Of a DNA stretch of 64,000 nt, positions 34,837-43,096 are shown in pieces (within the stretch, counting starts at the first letter, position 1; the number at the start of each line of letters is the position of its first letter). Origin of the DNA: Cellulomonas sp. APG4 (lineage in GTDB: Bacteria > Actinomycetota > Actinomycetes > Actinomycetales > Cellulomonadaceae); assembly GCF_009996735.1 (NCBI RefSeq), contig NZ_JAACYI010000010.1, forward strand, positions 62,001 through 126,000, in the 5' to 3' direction. The translations under genes were made by a program, and so were the position numbers. The notes under the pieces are model-generated. The model was not told the DNA's origin, did not search any database, and saw only the letters and a program-made list of their open reading frames with translations.

Positions 34837-36201
34837 CTACTGCTCGATGCCCTCGAGCATCTCGGTGACGAGCGCCGCGACCGGTGAGCGCTCCGAGCGC
34901 GTGAGCGTGACGTGGGCGAACAGCGGGTGGCCCTTGAGGGCCTCGATCACTGCCGCGACGCCGTCGTGCCGGCCCACGCGCAGGTTGTCCCGCTGCGCGA
35001 CGTCGTGGGTCAGGACCACGCGCGAGCTCTGACCGATGCGCGAGAGCACGGTGAGCAGCACGTTGCGCTCGAGCGACTGGGCCTCGTCGACGATCACGAA
35101 CGCGTCGTGGAGGGACCGTCCGCGGATGTGGGTCAGGGGCAGCACCTCGAGCATGCCGCGGTCGATGACCTCCTCGACCACCTCGGTCGAGACGAGCGCG
35201 CCGAGCGTGTCGAAGACGGCCTGCGCCCAGGGGTTCATCTTCTCGTTCTCGGACCCGGGCAGGTAGCCCAGGTCCTGGCCGCCGACGGCGTACAGCGGGC
35301 GGAACACCATCACCTTGCGGTGCTGGCGGCGCTCGAGCACCGCTTCGAGCCCGGCGCACAGCGCGAGCGCGGACTTCCCCGTGCCGGCGCGGCCGCCGAG
35401 GGAGACGATACCCACCTCCTCGTCGAGCAGCAGGTCGATCGCGATGCGCTGCTCGGCGCTGCGGCCGTGCACGCCGAAGACGTCCTGGTCGCCACGCACC
35501 ACCCGCAGCTGCTTGTCGGCGGTGATCCGCGCGAGCGCCGACCCGCGCGGCGACGTCACGACCACGCCGGTGTGGCACAGGGCCGGGCCCGGGTCCTGCC
35601 CGGCGAGGTCGAGGTCGGCGAGCTCGAGGCTCCCCTGGTCCCACAGCTGGGCCATGCGCTCCTCGGCGAGCTGGAGCTCGGTCATGCCGGTCCAGCCCGA
35701 GTCCACCGCGAGCTCGGCCCGGTACTCCTCGGCGGCGAGGCCCACCGCCGACGCCTTGACGCGCATCGGCAGGTCCTTCGAGACGAGCGTGACGGTGTGG
35801 CCCTCGTCGGCGAGGTTCTTCGCGACCGCGAGGATCCGGGTGTCGTTGTCCCCGAGCCGGAACCCGGCGGGCAGCACCTGCGGGTCGACGTGGTTGAGCT
35901 CGACCCGCAGCGTGCCACCGGCGTCGCCCACCGGCACAGCCGTGTCGAGGCGGCCGTGCTGCACGCGCAGGTCGTCCAGCATCCGCAGGGCCGAGCGCGC
36001 GAAGTAGCCGAGCTCGGCGTGGTGGCGCTTGGCCTCGAGCTCGGTGATCACCACGACGGGCAGCACCACGTGGTGCTCGGCGAAGCGGAGGATCGCGCGC
36101 GGGTCGGACAGCAGCACCGAGGTGTCGAGCACGTACGTGCGCGGGGAGCCACCGCTCGGGTCGGGCTGGGTGCGCGTGGTGGTGTCGGACGTCATGACCA
36201 C
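34837..36201 (-). CDS. phoH2: PhoH family protein with N-terminal PIN domain (PhoH2)
   Basis: A 454-residue fusion. Residues about 20-150 form a PIN ribonuclease domain ([16 protein letters not shown] with the first acidic residue, and [11 protein letters not shown] with later ones). Residues about 245-450 are a PhoH P-loop domain with Walker [13 protein letters not shown] and Walker [14 protein letters not shown]. Such PIN-PhoH proteins act as RNA helicase/ribonucleases in mycobacteria. The GTG at 36201 has AGGAG 5 bases upstream; ATG 36195 is an alternative. It converges on fumC. Confidence 0.93.
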   Translation of the reverse strand: MVMTSDTTTRTQPDPSGGSPRTYVLDTSVLLSDPRAILRFAEHHVVLPVVVITELEAKRHHAELGYFARSALRMLDDLRVQHGRLDTAVPVGDAGGTLRVELNHVDPQVLPAGFRLGDNDTRILAVAKNLADEGHTVTLVSKDLPMRVKASAVGLAAEEYRAELAVDSGWTGMTELQLAEERMAQLWDQGSLELADLDLAGQDPGPALCHTGVVVTSPRGSALARITADKQLRVVRGDQDVFGVHGRSAEQRIAIDLLLDEEVGIVSLGGRAGTGKSALALCAGLEAVLERRQHRKVMVFRPLYAVGGQDLGYLPGSENEKMNPWAQAVFDTLGALVSTEVVEEVIDRGMLEVLPLTHIRGRSLHDAFVIVDEAQSLERNVLLTVLSRIGQSSRVVLTHDVAQRDNLRVGRHDGVAAVIEALKGHPLFAHVTLTRSERSPVAALVTEMLEGIEQ

Positions 36202-36219
36202 GGTGGCTCCTCGGGCGCC

Positions 36220-36336
36220 TCAGCGCCGCTCGGGCCGCCTCGTGCCGGCGCGCTGCCGGACCTCGGCGACGGGGTGGGGGCGGTCGACCGGCCGTGGGGC
36301 CGGGGACCGGCCCTCCTCCCGGAGCGGATGCTCCAT
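36220..36336 (-). CDS. Possible 38-residue ORF upstream of phoH
   Basis: ATG 36336 has GGGAGG 7 bases upstream and opens a frame of 38 basic residues (MEHPLREEGRSPAPRPV at the start) that stops 18 bases before phoH. It could be a small protein or a leader ORF in the phoH transcript. I recognise no family, and codon bias is weak in so short a frame. The rest of the 259-base gap between uppS and phoH shows nothing else. Confidence 0.3.
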   Translation of the reverse strand: MEHPLREEGRSPAPRPVDRPHPVAEVRQRAGTRRPERR

Positions 36337-36460
36337 GGGCTGGCCTCCCGTGGACGACGTGTGTCGTCCGTCACTTCGGACCGTACGCGCGGCCGGCGAC
36401 GGCGGCGTCAAGCGACACGCCACGTCACGGGATGTTCACCGGGGTGGTGGACGCCGCACG

Positions 36461-37219
36461 TCAACGGCCGAGGCGTCGCTCCCGGGCCGCGTACGAGCGC
36501 AGCGCGCGCAGGAAGTCGACCCGGCGGAAGTCGGGCCAGTAGGCCTCGCAGAAGTAGAACTCGCTGTGCGCGCTCTGCCACAGCAGGAACCCCCCCAGAC
36601 GCTGCTCGCCCGACGTGCGGATCACGAGGTCCGGGTCCGGCTGTCCCTTGGTGTAGAGGTGCTCCGCGATGTGGTCGACGTCGAAGGTGTCGGGAAGCTC
36701 GGCGAGCGTGCCCGCCTCGGCGTGCGCGCGGAGCAGCGAGCGCACCGCGTCGGCGATCTCCTGGCGCCCGCCGTAACCCACGGCGACGTTGACGTGCATC
36801 CCCTGGACGCCCGCGGTGCGTCGCTCGGCCTCGCGCAGGTCCTCCGCGGCGGCCGCGGGGAGCAGCTCGAGCGCCCCCATCACCTGCAGGCGCCAGCGTC
36901 CGGTCGCGGCCAGCCGCGCGACGGCGTCGCAGATGATCCTGACGAGCTCGTCGAGCTCCTCGGGGTCGCGGCTGAGGTTGTCGGTCGAGAGCATCCACAG
37001 CGTGACGACCTCGACGCCGACCTCCTCGCTCCAGCCCAGCAGGTCCGCGATCTTGTCGGCTCCGCGCTGGTGCCCGGTCGAGGCGTCGGCCCCCAGGCTG
37101 CGCGCCCAGCGACGGTTGCCGTCGAGGATCACCCCGATGTGGCGCGGCACGGCCCCGGCCGGGAGCGACGCGGCGAGCCGACGCTCGTACAACCCGTAGA
37201 GCGGGTGCGGCAGACGCAT
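36461..37219 (-). CDS. uppS: Isoprenyl transferase (cis-prenyltransferase)
   Basis: A 252-residue soluble synthase that adds isoprene units in cis. The catalytic Asp lies in HIGVILDGNRRWAR (residues 27-40), STDNLSRDPEEL follows, and the C-terminal PDLVIRTSGEQRLGGFLLWQ and FRRVDFLRALRSY motifs are intact. M. tuberculosis has two such enzymes: a short-chain Z-farnesyl diphosphate synthase (Rv1086) and a decaprenyl synthase. The neighbourhood (TrhA, phoH) matches the Rv1086 locus, so a short-chain product is likely, but product length cannot be read here. GAGGA precedes ATG 37219. Confidence 0.92.
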   Translation of the reverse strand: MRLPHPLYGLYERRLAASLPAGAVPRHIGVILDGNRRWARSLGADASTGHQRGADKIADLLGWSEEVGVEVVTLWMLSTDNLSRDPEELDELVRIICDAVARLAATGRWRLQVMGALELLPAAAAEDLREAERRTAGVQGMHVNVAVGYGGRQEIADAVRSLLRAHAEAGTLAELPDTFDVDHIAEHLYTKGQPDPDLVIRTSGEQRLGGFLLWQSAHSEFYFCEAYWPDFRRVDFLRALRSYAARERRLGR

Positions 37220-37368
37220 GCAGCTTCCTCGCAGGTGGGACGGGCGGGTGGGACCGGCTGAGCGGGGATCACGCTACAGCGCGGCGACCGCGCCCGGTGA
37301 GCGGACCTGTCGTCTCACACGTGACGTGCACGCGTCCCGCACACGCCCGGGTGGTCCCTACGCAGGTG

Positions 37369-37388
37369 TAACCTACGCATCCGTAGGT
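37369..37388 (+). promoter_or_regulatory. Promoter and palindromic operator of trhA
   Basis: ACCTACG (37371-37377) and CGTAGGT (37382-37388) form a perfect 7-bp inverted repeat with a 4-base centre. It overlaps a TAACCT -10-like hexamer (37369-37374) and the expected transcription start. A partial copy (CCTACGCAGG) lies at 37357-37366. The form TACG-N4-CGTA recalls operators of TetR-type repressors; no regulator gene is adjacent. Confidence 0.55.
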
Positions 37389-37396
37389 ACGTACTG

Positions 37397-38065
37397 GTGA
37401 CGACGAGGAGCGACGTGGTCGAGCAGCTCGGTGAGGCCGTCAAGCCTCGCCTGCGCGGGTGGATCCACGCCGGCATGGCGCCCCTCGTGGTCGTGGCCTC
37501 GGTGGTCCTCGTCGCGACCTCGCCGGGGACCACGGCCAAGGTCTCGACGGCCGTGTTCGGCGTCTCCGCGATCCTCCTGTTCGGCACCAGCGCCGTCTAC
37601 CACCGCGGCACCTGGTCACCCCGCGTGGCCGGGGTGCTGCGCCGGCTCGACCACACGAACATCTTCCTGATCATCGCGGGGACGTACACACCGCTCGCGA
37701 TGCTGCTGCTGCCGTGGCCGGTGCACCGCAACCTGCTCGTGGTCGTGTGGACCGGCGCGCTCGCGGGGCTCCTCGCACGCGTCTTCTGGCTCGGCGCACC
37801 CCGGTGGCTCTACGTCCCGATCTACATCGCCCTCGGCTGGGTCGCGGTCTGGTTCCTGCCCGACTTCTGGCGCTCGGGCGGGCCGGGGATCGTCTGGCTC
37901 GTGGCCGCCGGGGGTCTCGCGTACACGCTCGGCGCCGTCGTCTACGGCACCAAGCGCCCCAACCCGAGCCCGCGCTGGTTCGGGTTCCACGAGATCTTCC
38001 ACGTGTTCACCGTCGTGGGCTTCGTCTGCCACTACGTCGCAGTGGTGCTCGCGGCACACGCCTGA
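37397..38065 (+). CDS. trhA: TrhA/hemolysin III family membrane protein
   Basis: A 222-residue protein with seven membrane helices. Family residues are visible: a His in SAVYHRGTW, HTNIFLIIAGTYTPL, and the C-terminal FGFHEIFHVFTVVGFVCHYVAV with several histidines expected to form the metal site shared with PAQR receptors. TrhA is linked to membrane fatty-acid fluidity control in bacteria. The GTG at 37397 has no Shine-Dalgarno and lies about 15 bases after the likely transcription start. It is divergent from uppS. Confidence 0.92.
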   Translation: MTTRSDVVEQLGEAVKPRLRGWIHAGMAPLVVVASVVLVATSPGTTAKVSTAVFGVSAILLFGTSAVYHRGTWSPRVAGVLRRLDHTNIFLIIAGTYTPLAMLLLPWPVHRNLLVVVWTGALAGLLARVFWLGAPRWLYVPIYIALGWVAVWFLPDFWRSGGPGIVWLVAAGGLAYTLGAVVYGTKRPNPSPRWFGFHEIFHVFTVVGFVCHYVAVVLAAHA

Positions 38066-38074
38066 CCGCGCGGC

Positions 38075-38092
38075 CTGCCCGCCCGAGGGCAG
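38075..38092. terminator. Short hairpin between trhA and ykoC
   Basis: CTGCCC (38075-38080) and GGGCAG (38087-38092) with a 6-base loop lie between convergent genes. The stem is short and there is no T tract. Confidence 0.35.
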
Positions 38093-38100
38093 TCGCAGGG

Positions 38101-38937
38101 TCATCCGCCGGAACCCGTCGCGAGCGCGAGGACGAGCGCGGTCGCGCACACCGCGACCAGGACGACGTCGTGCCGGCCCGGACGACCGACCTCCCCCTCC
38201 GGCCCAGGACGTCGCCACACCGTGCGCGCACCGCGCGGAAGTGCCCCGAGGGCGCGGCTCTCGAGCGCGACCGCGACCCGCTCGGCCCGTCGGATGCTCG
38301 TCGCGAGGAGGGCGAACGTGGCGGTCGCGAGGCTGCGCACGTCCCGCGCCGGCTCGCGCGAGCCGTCGGCTCGTGCCGGTCGGCGTACGGCGTGCGCGCG
38401 TCGGATCGTCATCCACTCGGCAGGCAGGTCGTCGAGCATGCGGTGGGCCGCGAGCGCGGCGCACGTGACGCGCACGGGCAGCCTGGCCACCAGGTGGAGC
38501 GAGGTCAGGAGCCGCCCCGGGTCGACCACCGCGAGGAAGGCGACGGCGCACGTGCCGACGAGCAGCGTGCGCACCGCGAGGGCCGCCCCCATCGCGAGAC
38601 CCGTGTCGGTCACCGCGAGCGGCCCGAGGGACGCGACGACCGCGCCGTCCCTGGTCACGGCGTTGACGAGCACGAGGCTCGCACCGAACGAGACGAACGG
38701 GAGCTGGGCGAGGAGGAGCCGCCGCGGCCCGAGCCCCGTGAGGGTCAGCACGGCGAGCACCGCGAGGCACCACAGCACGAGCAGGGGCACGACGGCGTAG
38801 GTGCGCACGAGCACCAGCGGCACGGCGACGACCACGGCGAGCAGCACCGCGGGCTCGGTGCGCGCGAGCCACGGGACGGCACCGGGCGGGCGACCGTCGG
38901 GCACGCCGACGACGCCGGTGGTCGTCGGCGCGCTCAT
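38101..38937 (-). CDS. ykoC: ECF transporter T component (YkoC-like)
   Basis: A 278-residue membrane protein with four to five helices in the first 180 residues, followed by the cytoplasmic coupling helices containing RAHAVRRPARA and the second Ala-Arg-containing helix region SIRRAERVAVALESRALGALP. This is the EcfT/CbiQ layout, in which two Ala-Arg-x motifs dock on the ATPases. Its ATG overlaps the double ATPase gene (ATGA). It is the last gene of a four-gene thiamine/HMP uptake operon with TPP control. Confidence 0.88.
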   Translation of the reverse strand: MSAPTTTGVVGVPDGRPPGAVPWLARTEPAVLLAVVVAVPLVLVRTYAVVPLLVLWCLAVLAVLTLTGLGPRRLLLAQLPFVSFGASLVLVNAVTRDGAVVASLGPLAVTDTGLAMGAALAVRTLLVGTCAVAFLAVVDPGRLLTSLHLVARLPVRVTCAALAAHRMLDDLPAEWMTIRRAHAVRRPARADGSREPARDVRSLATATFALLATSIRRAERVAVALESRALGALPRGARTVWRRPGPEGEVGRPGRHDVVLVAVCATALVLALATGSGG

Positions 38938-40319
38938 GAGGTCACCGCCGCCGACGGCGCCGCAGGCTCGCGCAGGCCGACCTGGGCCAGCAGGTCCGGG
39001 TCGAGCAGGTCCACGCCGCCGTCGGCCACGACACGCCCCTGCGAGAGCACCACCACGCGGTCCGCGACCGCTGCCGCGAGCGTGAGGTCGTGGGTCGCCA
39101 TCACGACGGCGGTGCCCTCGGCCGCGAGCCCGTCCAGCAGCTCGACGAGCCGGACCACCTGCACGGCGTCGAGCCCGGCCGTCGGCTCGTCGAGCGCGAG
39201 CACGCGGCGGCCGAGCGCGACCATCGCTGCGACGGACAGCCGACGCTGCTGACCTCCGGACAGCCGGAACGGGTCGGCGTGCGCGTGCTCGGCGAGGTCG
39301 GTGCGGTCGAGCAGGTCCGTGCGCCCGCCCACCTCGGCGACCACGGACCTGCGCAGCAGCTGGTGCTCCGGCCGCTGGAACACCATCGCGACGTCTCCGG
39401 CCCCCTCGGGCGTCGAGCCGCGCAGCAGGCCCGACAGGCCGAGGAGGAGCGAGGACTTCCCGCTCCCGTTGGGGCCCAGCAGCACCGTCACCTCACCTGC
39501 GCGCAGGTCGAGGTCGACCCCCGAGACGACGGTGCGCCCGTGCTGGGAGAACGACGCGCCTCGGAGCCGCAGCGCCACCGGGCCGGAACCGCGCCGGGTG
39601 CGCACGGGCGGCGCGGTGCGTCCGGGCAGCGCCGTCCGCAGACCGCCGCTCCCGTCGAGCTCGAGCACGCGGTCGGGTGACCACCCCGCCGCCGCGAGCC
39701 CGGCGTCGAGCCCGTGCCCCACCAGCAGCGTGGTCCGTCCGCGACCGTGCCGGCCGAGCAGCCGCAGCACGCGCGCCGCGGCCACCGGGTCCAGCATCGA
39801 GGTGGGCTCGTCGAGCAGCAGCACGGCCGGGTCCGCGACGAGCACGGCCGCGAGCGCGACGCGCTGCTGCTCGCCGCCGCTGAGGGTCGACACGCGCCGG
39901 TGCGCGAGGTGCTCGGCGTCCACGTCCGCGAGCGCACGCCGCACCCGCGGCCCGATCTCCGCGGCGGGCACCCCGCGGTTCTCGAGCGGGAGGGCGACCT
40001 CGTCGAGCACGACCGGCAGGCACGTGTTCGACGCCGGGTCCTGGCCGAGGCGCCCGACCTCGAGGGCGAGTCGCGCCACGGGCTCCGTGCGCGGGTCGTG
40101 ACCCCGCACGCGCACCTGCCCGGTCACCCGGGCGTGCACGCTCTGCGGCACCACCCCGCTCAGGGTGTTCAGCAGGGTCGACTTGCCCCCGCCCGAGGCG
40201 CCCGAGCAGAGCACGTGCTCACCCTCCTCGAGCTCGAGACCCACATCGAGCAGCGTGGGGGCGGGGCGTCGCGGGAAGTGGACGCCGAGGCCGCTCGCCG
40301 TGACCTCAGCCTCGGGCAC
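38934..40319 (-). CDS. ykoD: ECF transporter double ATPase (YkoD-like)
   Basis: A fused ATPase of about 461 residues. Two ABC domains are seen: the first with Walker A SGASGGGKSTLL, LSGGEQQRVALAAVL and LLLDEPTSMLD; the second with LLGPNGSGKSSLL, LSGGQQRRLSVAAMV and LALDEPTAGLD. Both halves look catalytically complete. The GTG at 40319 is chosen because GAGG precedes it; a GTG at 40337 would give a longer overlap with ykoE. It overlaps ykoE by 14 bases and ykoC by 4, so the three components are tightly coupled. Confidence 0.9.
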   Translation of the reverse strand: MPEAEVTASGLGVHFPRRPAPTLLDVGLELEEGEHVLCSGASGGGKSTLLNTLSGVVPQSVHARVTGQVRVRGHDPRTEPVARLALEVGRLGQDPASNTCLPVVLDEVALPLENRGVPAAEIGPRVRRALADVDAEHLAHRRVSTLSGGEQQRVALAAVLVADPAVLLLDEPTSMLDPVAAARVLRLLGRHGRGRTTLLVGHGLDAGLAAAGWSPDRVLELDGSGGLRTALPGRTAPPVRTRRGSGPVALRLRGASFSQHGRTVVSGVDLDLRAGEVTVLLGPNGSGKSSLLLGLSGLLRGSTPEGAGDVAMVFQRPEHQLLRRSVVAEVGGRTDLLDRTDLAEHAHADPFRLSGGQQRRLSVAAMVALGRRVLALDEPTAGLDAVQVVRLVELLDGLAAEGTAVVMATHDLTLAAAVADRVVVLSQGRVVADGGVDLLDPDLLAQVGLREPAAPSAAVTS

Positions 40320-40989
40320 GAGGTTCCTCGGTCCCACGGACGCCCGGGGTCAGGACGTCCCCCGAGGAGGACGCCGCGGGCGGCGGGCCGCCCGGCGCGT
40401 CAGCGCTCTCCGCCTCCGCGAGCGCACGGCCGGGCGCGAGGTCGTCGAGCACGCCCGTGCGCATCAACGCGCCGGCGAGCACCTTGGCGAGCACCCCGGT
40501 GAGCACGAGCCCGCTCACGAGCTGCAGCACGATGCGCAGCACGAGCAGGTCCTGGTGCCACCAGTCGTACAGCGTGCCGGCCCACACGAAGTTCGCGGTC
40601 ACCGCGCCCACGCCGGAGAGGAGGAAGGTGGGCCAGCCGTAGCGGCGATAGCGCGTCACGGCGAACGCGAGCTCGGCACCACCGCCCTGGACGAGGCCCG
40701 CGATGAGCAGCATGGGCCCCGCCGGGGACCCGAGGAAGGCGAACTCGACGAACGCGGCGGCGATCTCGGCGACGATCCCCGCACCGGGCCGTCGGACGAT
40801 GAAGACCGCGAGCGGCGCCACGACGATCCAGCCGCCCATGAGGGCGTTCTGCGCGAGGTCGCCGAGCGGGCCCATGAGCACCTGGAGCCCGCCCCACGCC
40901 TGGACGAGCACCCAGTAGAGGAAGCCGAACACCACCGCGAGCACGGCGAGCACGACGATGTCGCGCAGCGCCCACGACGCGCGCCTCAT
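40306..40989 (-). CDS. ykoE: ECF transporter substrate-binding membrane component (YkoE)
   Basis: A 227-residue membrane protein with five to six helices in the first 185 residues and a hydrophilic tail. The N-terminus LRDIVVLAVLAVVFGFLYW and LMGGWIVVAPLAVFIVRRPG, then AELAFAVTRYRRYG, fit the YkoE family, the S component for hydroxymethylpyrimidine or thiamine. Its ATG overlaps the ykoF stop (ATGA). Family assignment is reinforced by YkoF upstream and by the TPP riboswitch. It forms the importer with YkoD and YkoC. Confidence 0.88.
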   Translation of the reverse strand: MRRASWALRDIVVLAVLAVVFGFLYWVLVQAWGGLQVLMGPLGDLAQNALMGGWIVVAPLAVFIVRRPGAGIVAEIAAAFVEFAFLGSPAGPMLLIAGLVQGGGAELAFAVTRYRRYGWPTFLLSGVGAVTANFVWAGTLYDWWHQDLLVLRIVLQLVSGLVLTGVLAKVLAGALMRTGVLDDLAPGRALAEAESADAPGGPPPAASSSGDVLTPGVRGTEEPRARG

Positions 40990-41699
40990 CGCGCACGCTC
41001 CGCGGCCGTGGGGCTGCCCACGCTGACGGTCGCGTGCGCCGCGACGTGCGCGACGCGCCGCCCGACGACGGTCCAGGTGTCGACGAGCGTGCCGAGCACC
41101 TGCGACAGGTCGCCGTCCAGCCTGGTGGCGAAGTTCTCGGGGCCTCCCCAGGTGCCGGCCTTCTGCGCGAGCCCGATCGCCTCGGCGATGGGGCCCATCG
41201 CGTCGGTGGTGCCGAGCGGGTAGAGCGCCCAGTGGGCCGCGGCCGCCACGCCCGTGGGGTCGAGGTCGACCGGGGCGACCTCGACGAGCTCACCCGCGGG
41301 CAGGTCGCAGCCCACCTCGCCCGGGCAGCCGCGCGAGAACGCGAGGGTCGCGACCACATGGCCCGACGGCGTCGCCGCCGCGGCCGCCGTGATGGCGGCG
41401 CGCAGGAACTCGGCGATCTGCTGCTCGGGCCCGCGCAGCAACGACGAGACGTCGTCGGTCCGCACCTCGACGTCGGGCGCCGCCGCGCGAGCCGCCGCGA
41501 GCGCGCCGAGGATCACGGGGACGAACTCGTCGGCGGCCGGGTGGAGCGTGAAGCGCGCGCCCACGCCCATCCGTACGTGGTCGGGGGCACCGGGCTGCCT
41601 GGCCGCGGGGTGCACGGCAGGTGCGGGGCAGGTCGACGCCGTGCCGTCCGCCGCGGTGCCCGCGGGGGGCGCCGCCTCTCGTGGTGTCGTGCTCGTCAT
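40986..41699 (-). CDS. ykoF: Thiamine/HMP-binding protein YkoF
   Basis: A 237-residue soluble protein. After a disordered Pro/Thr/Ala-rich N-terminus of about 40 residues, two similar domains follow: VGARFTLHPAADEFVPVILGA and, later, VDLDPTGVAAAAHWALYPLG with MGPIAEAIGLAQKAG. This is the tandem ferredoxin-like fold of YkoF, which in Bacillus binds thiamine/HMP. ATG 41699 lies directly after the hairpin at 41700-41728. It is the first gene of the ykoFEDC operon under TPP riboswitch control. Confidence 0.85.
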   Translation of the reverse strand: MTSTTPREAAPPAGTAADGTASTCPAPAVHPAARQPGAPDHVRMGVGARFTLHPAADEFVPVILGALAAARAAAPDVEVRTDDVSSLLRGPEQQIAEFLRAAITAAAAATPSGHVVATLAFSRGCPGEVGCDLPAGELVEVAPVDLDPTGVAAAAHWALYPLGTTDAMGPIAEAIGLAQKAGTWGGPENFATRLDGDLSQVLGTLVDTWTVVGRRVAHVAAHATVSVGSPTAAERAR

Positions 41700-41728
41700 G
41701 GGTCCGCCTCTCGAGGGTGCTCGGACCC
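41700..41728 (-). promoter_or_regulatory. Hairpin over the ykoF ribosome binding site
   Basis: On the minus strand GGGTCCG (41728-41722) pairs perfectly with CGGACCC (41706-41700); the second arm ends on the base before the ATG at 41699. The Shine-Dalgarno-like GAGAGG lies in the loop next to the stem. It is a good candidate for the translational expression platform of the riboswitch. Confidence 0.6.
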
Positions 41729-41808
41729 CCGGACAGCACGGCACCCGGTCGACGACCGGAACCCGGTGCGACCGGTCGCGACCGGCAGCACCGCGGTGCC
41801 TCGCCCAG

Positions 41809-41905
41809 CTCCCTACGCCGGTGTGAACCGGATCAGGTTCCACGGGTCAGTGGCTCGACCTTGCGGTCCGACCACAATCTCAGCGCGTCAGCGCCCCCCG
41901 GGGGC
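41809..41905 (-). promoter_or_regulatory. TPP (THI-box) riboswitch
   Basis: On the minus strand the conserved blocks appear in order and spacing: GGGGGGCGCTGACGC, then CTGAGA, then GACCCGTGGAACCTGATC, then the 3' closing GGCGTAGGGAG. These are the thiamine-pyrimidine and pyrophosphate sensor parts. It lies about 110 bases upstream of ykoF. High TPP should repress the importer. The intervening leader has the hairpin at 41700-41728. Confidence 0.95.
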
Positions 41906-41993
41906 TTGTCACCACGACCCTACGCGTCCCGAGACATCCCATGTCAAGGGGCACCCACGTCCGCGGACGGCGCGCTCCACCGAGAAGGGTCGC

Positions 41994-42776
41994 TCAGCCC
42001 CGGGGGACGACCGCGTAGCGGCGGTTCACGAGCGACGGGTTGCGCTCGCGGACGGCCGCGACCTCCGCGGGCTCGACGGATGCGATCGCGGCCCCACCCG
42101 ACCCTCGAGCCAGCACGACACCGAGCGGGTCCACCACGAGGCTGTCCCCGGCCACACCAGGGCCCTGCTGCGCTGCGCCGAGCACGTACGCGCAGCTCTC
42201 GATCGCACGCGCGCGCAGCAACGTCTCCCACTGGTCCGCCTTGTGCGGACCGGCCGCCCATGCGGCCGGCACGGCGAGCACGGTCGCGCCGGCGTCGACC
42301 AGCCGACGGGCGGACTCGGGAAACCGCAGGTCGTAGCAGGTCATCACCCCCACCCGGAGTCCGTCGAGGTCGACGACGAGCGGCGCGGCCGCCGGGTCGC
42401 CCGCGACGAGCCGGTCCGACTCGCGCTGCCCGAACGCGTCGTAGAGGTGCACCTTCGCGTAGGTGCCGAGCAGGGCGCCGTCCGCCCCGACGGCCACCAC
42501 CAGGTTCGCGGCGAGGTCACCGGCGGGCACCACGGTGCCGGCGAGCACCGTGGTCCGCGTCTGCGTCGCGACCGCCCGCAACGCGGAGACGAACGGGCCG
42601 TCGAGCGGCTCGGCGTGCTCGACCCCGACCCCCCGGGGGTCGAAGCGGGCCGCGTACTCGGGCAGCACCACGAGCTGCGCGCCCTCGTCGGCGGCCCGGC
42701 GCACCGACCCGACGGCGTGCTCGCGGGCGACCCGCGGATCGTCGCCCGAGCCGAGGCCGACCGCGGCGACCCGCAT
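41994..42776 (-). CDS. Carbon-nitrogen hydrolase (nitrilase superfamily)
   Basis: A 260-residue amidase. The Glu-Lys-Cys triad can be read in LVVLPEYAARF (Glu near 40), YAKVHLYDAFGQRES (Lys near 110) and GVMTCYDLRFPESAR (Cys near 145). It resembles the Nit/omega-amidase branch, in which deaminated glutathione and alpha-ketoglutaramate are substrates; I cannot choose one. Its ATG overlaps the stop of the small membrane protein gene (TGATG), so it is the last gene of the mca operon. A role in thiol repair would fit mycothiol genes next door but is a guess. Confidence 0.88.
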   Translation of the reverse strand: MRVAAVGLGSGDDPRVAREHAVGSVRRAADEGAQLVVLPEYAARFDPRGVGVEHAEPLDGPFVSALRAVATQTRTTVLAGTVVPAGDLAANLVVAVGADGALLGTYAKVHLYDAFGQRESDRLVAGDPAAAPLVVDLDGLRVGVMTCYDLRFPESARRLVDAGATVLAVPAAWAAGPHKADQWETLLRARAIESCAYVLGAAQQGPGVAGDSLVVDPLGVVLARGSGGAAIASVEPAEVAAVRERNPSLVNRRYAVVPRG

Positions 42777-43096
42777 CAGCGACCGCGCCCCGCGTCCTCG
42801 TCGCCGACGCCGCCGTCACCCGGGCCGCCGTCGCGCGGTCCGGGCGCGCGCTGGGAGTCGGTGCCGCCCTCAGCCCTCTCCTCACCGTCGTCGTCGCGGT
42901 CCGGCGCACGGTGGTCGACACCGCGCAGCTTGCCGGACATCGAGCGGAAGAGCGGGATGCACGCGAGCACCATCGCGAAGACCACGAGAAAGCCCAGCAG
43001 CCCCGGGCTCACGTCGAGCGGCTCGAGCCCGGGCCGCAGCTCGTCCTCGACCTCTGCGAGCACGCCGAGGGCGGCCAGCGCCGGCACGGCAGTCAC
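42776..43096 (-). CDS. Small single-helix membrane protein downstream of mca
   Basis: A 106-residue protein with one helix (LLGFLVVFAMVLACIPLF, about 33-50) and a hydrophilic Asp/Gly/Arg-rich C-terminal half. A small membrane protein after mca is usual in actinobacteria (position of Rv1083 in M. tuberculosis). GTG 43096 overlaps the mca stop (GTGA). No catalytic motif is visible. Function unknown. Confidence 0.75.
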   Translation of the reverse strand: MTAVPALAALGVLAEVEDELRPGLEPLDVSPGLLGFLVVFAMVLACIPLFRSMSGKLRGVDHRAPDRDDDGEERAEGGTDSQRAPGPRDGGPGDGGVGDEDAGRGR

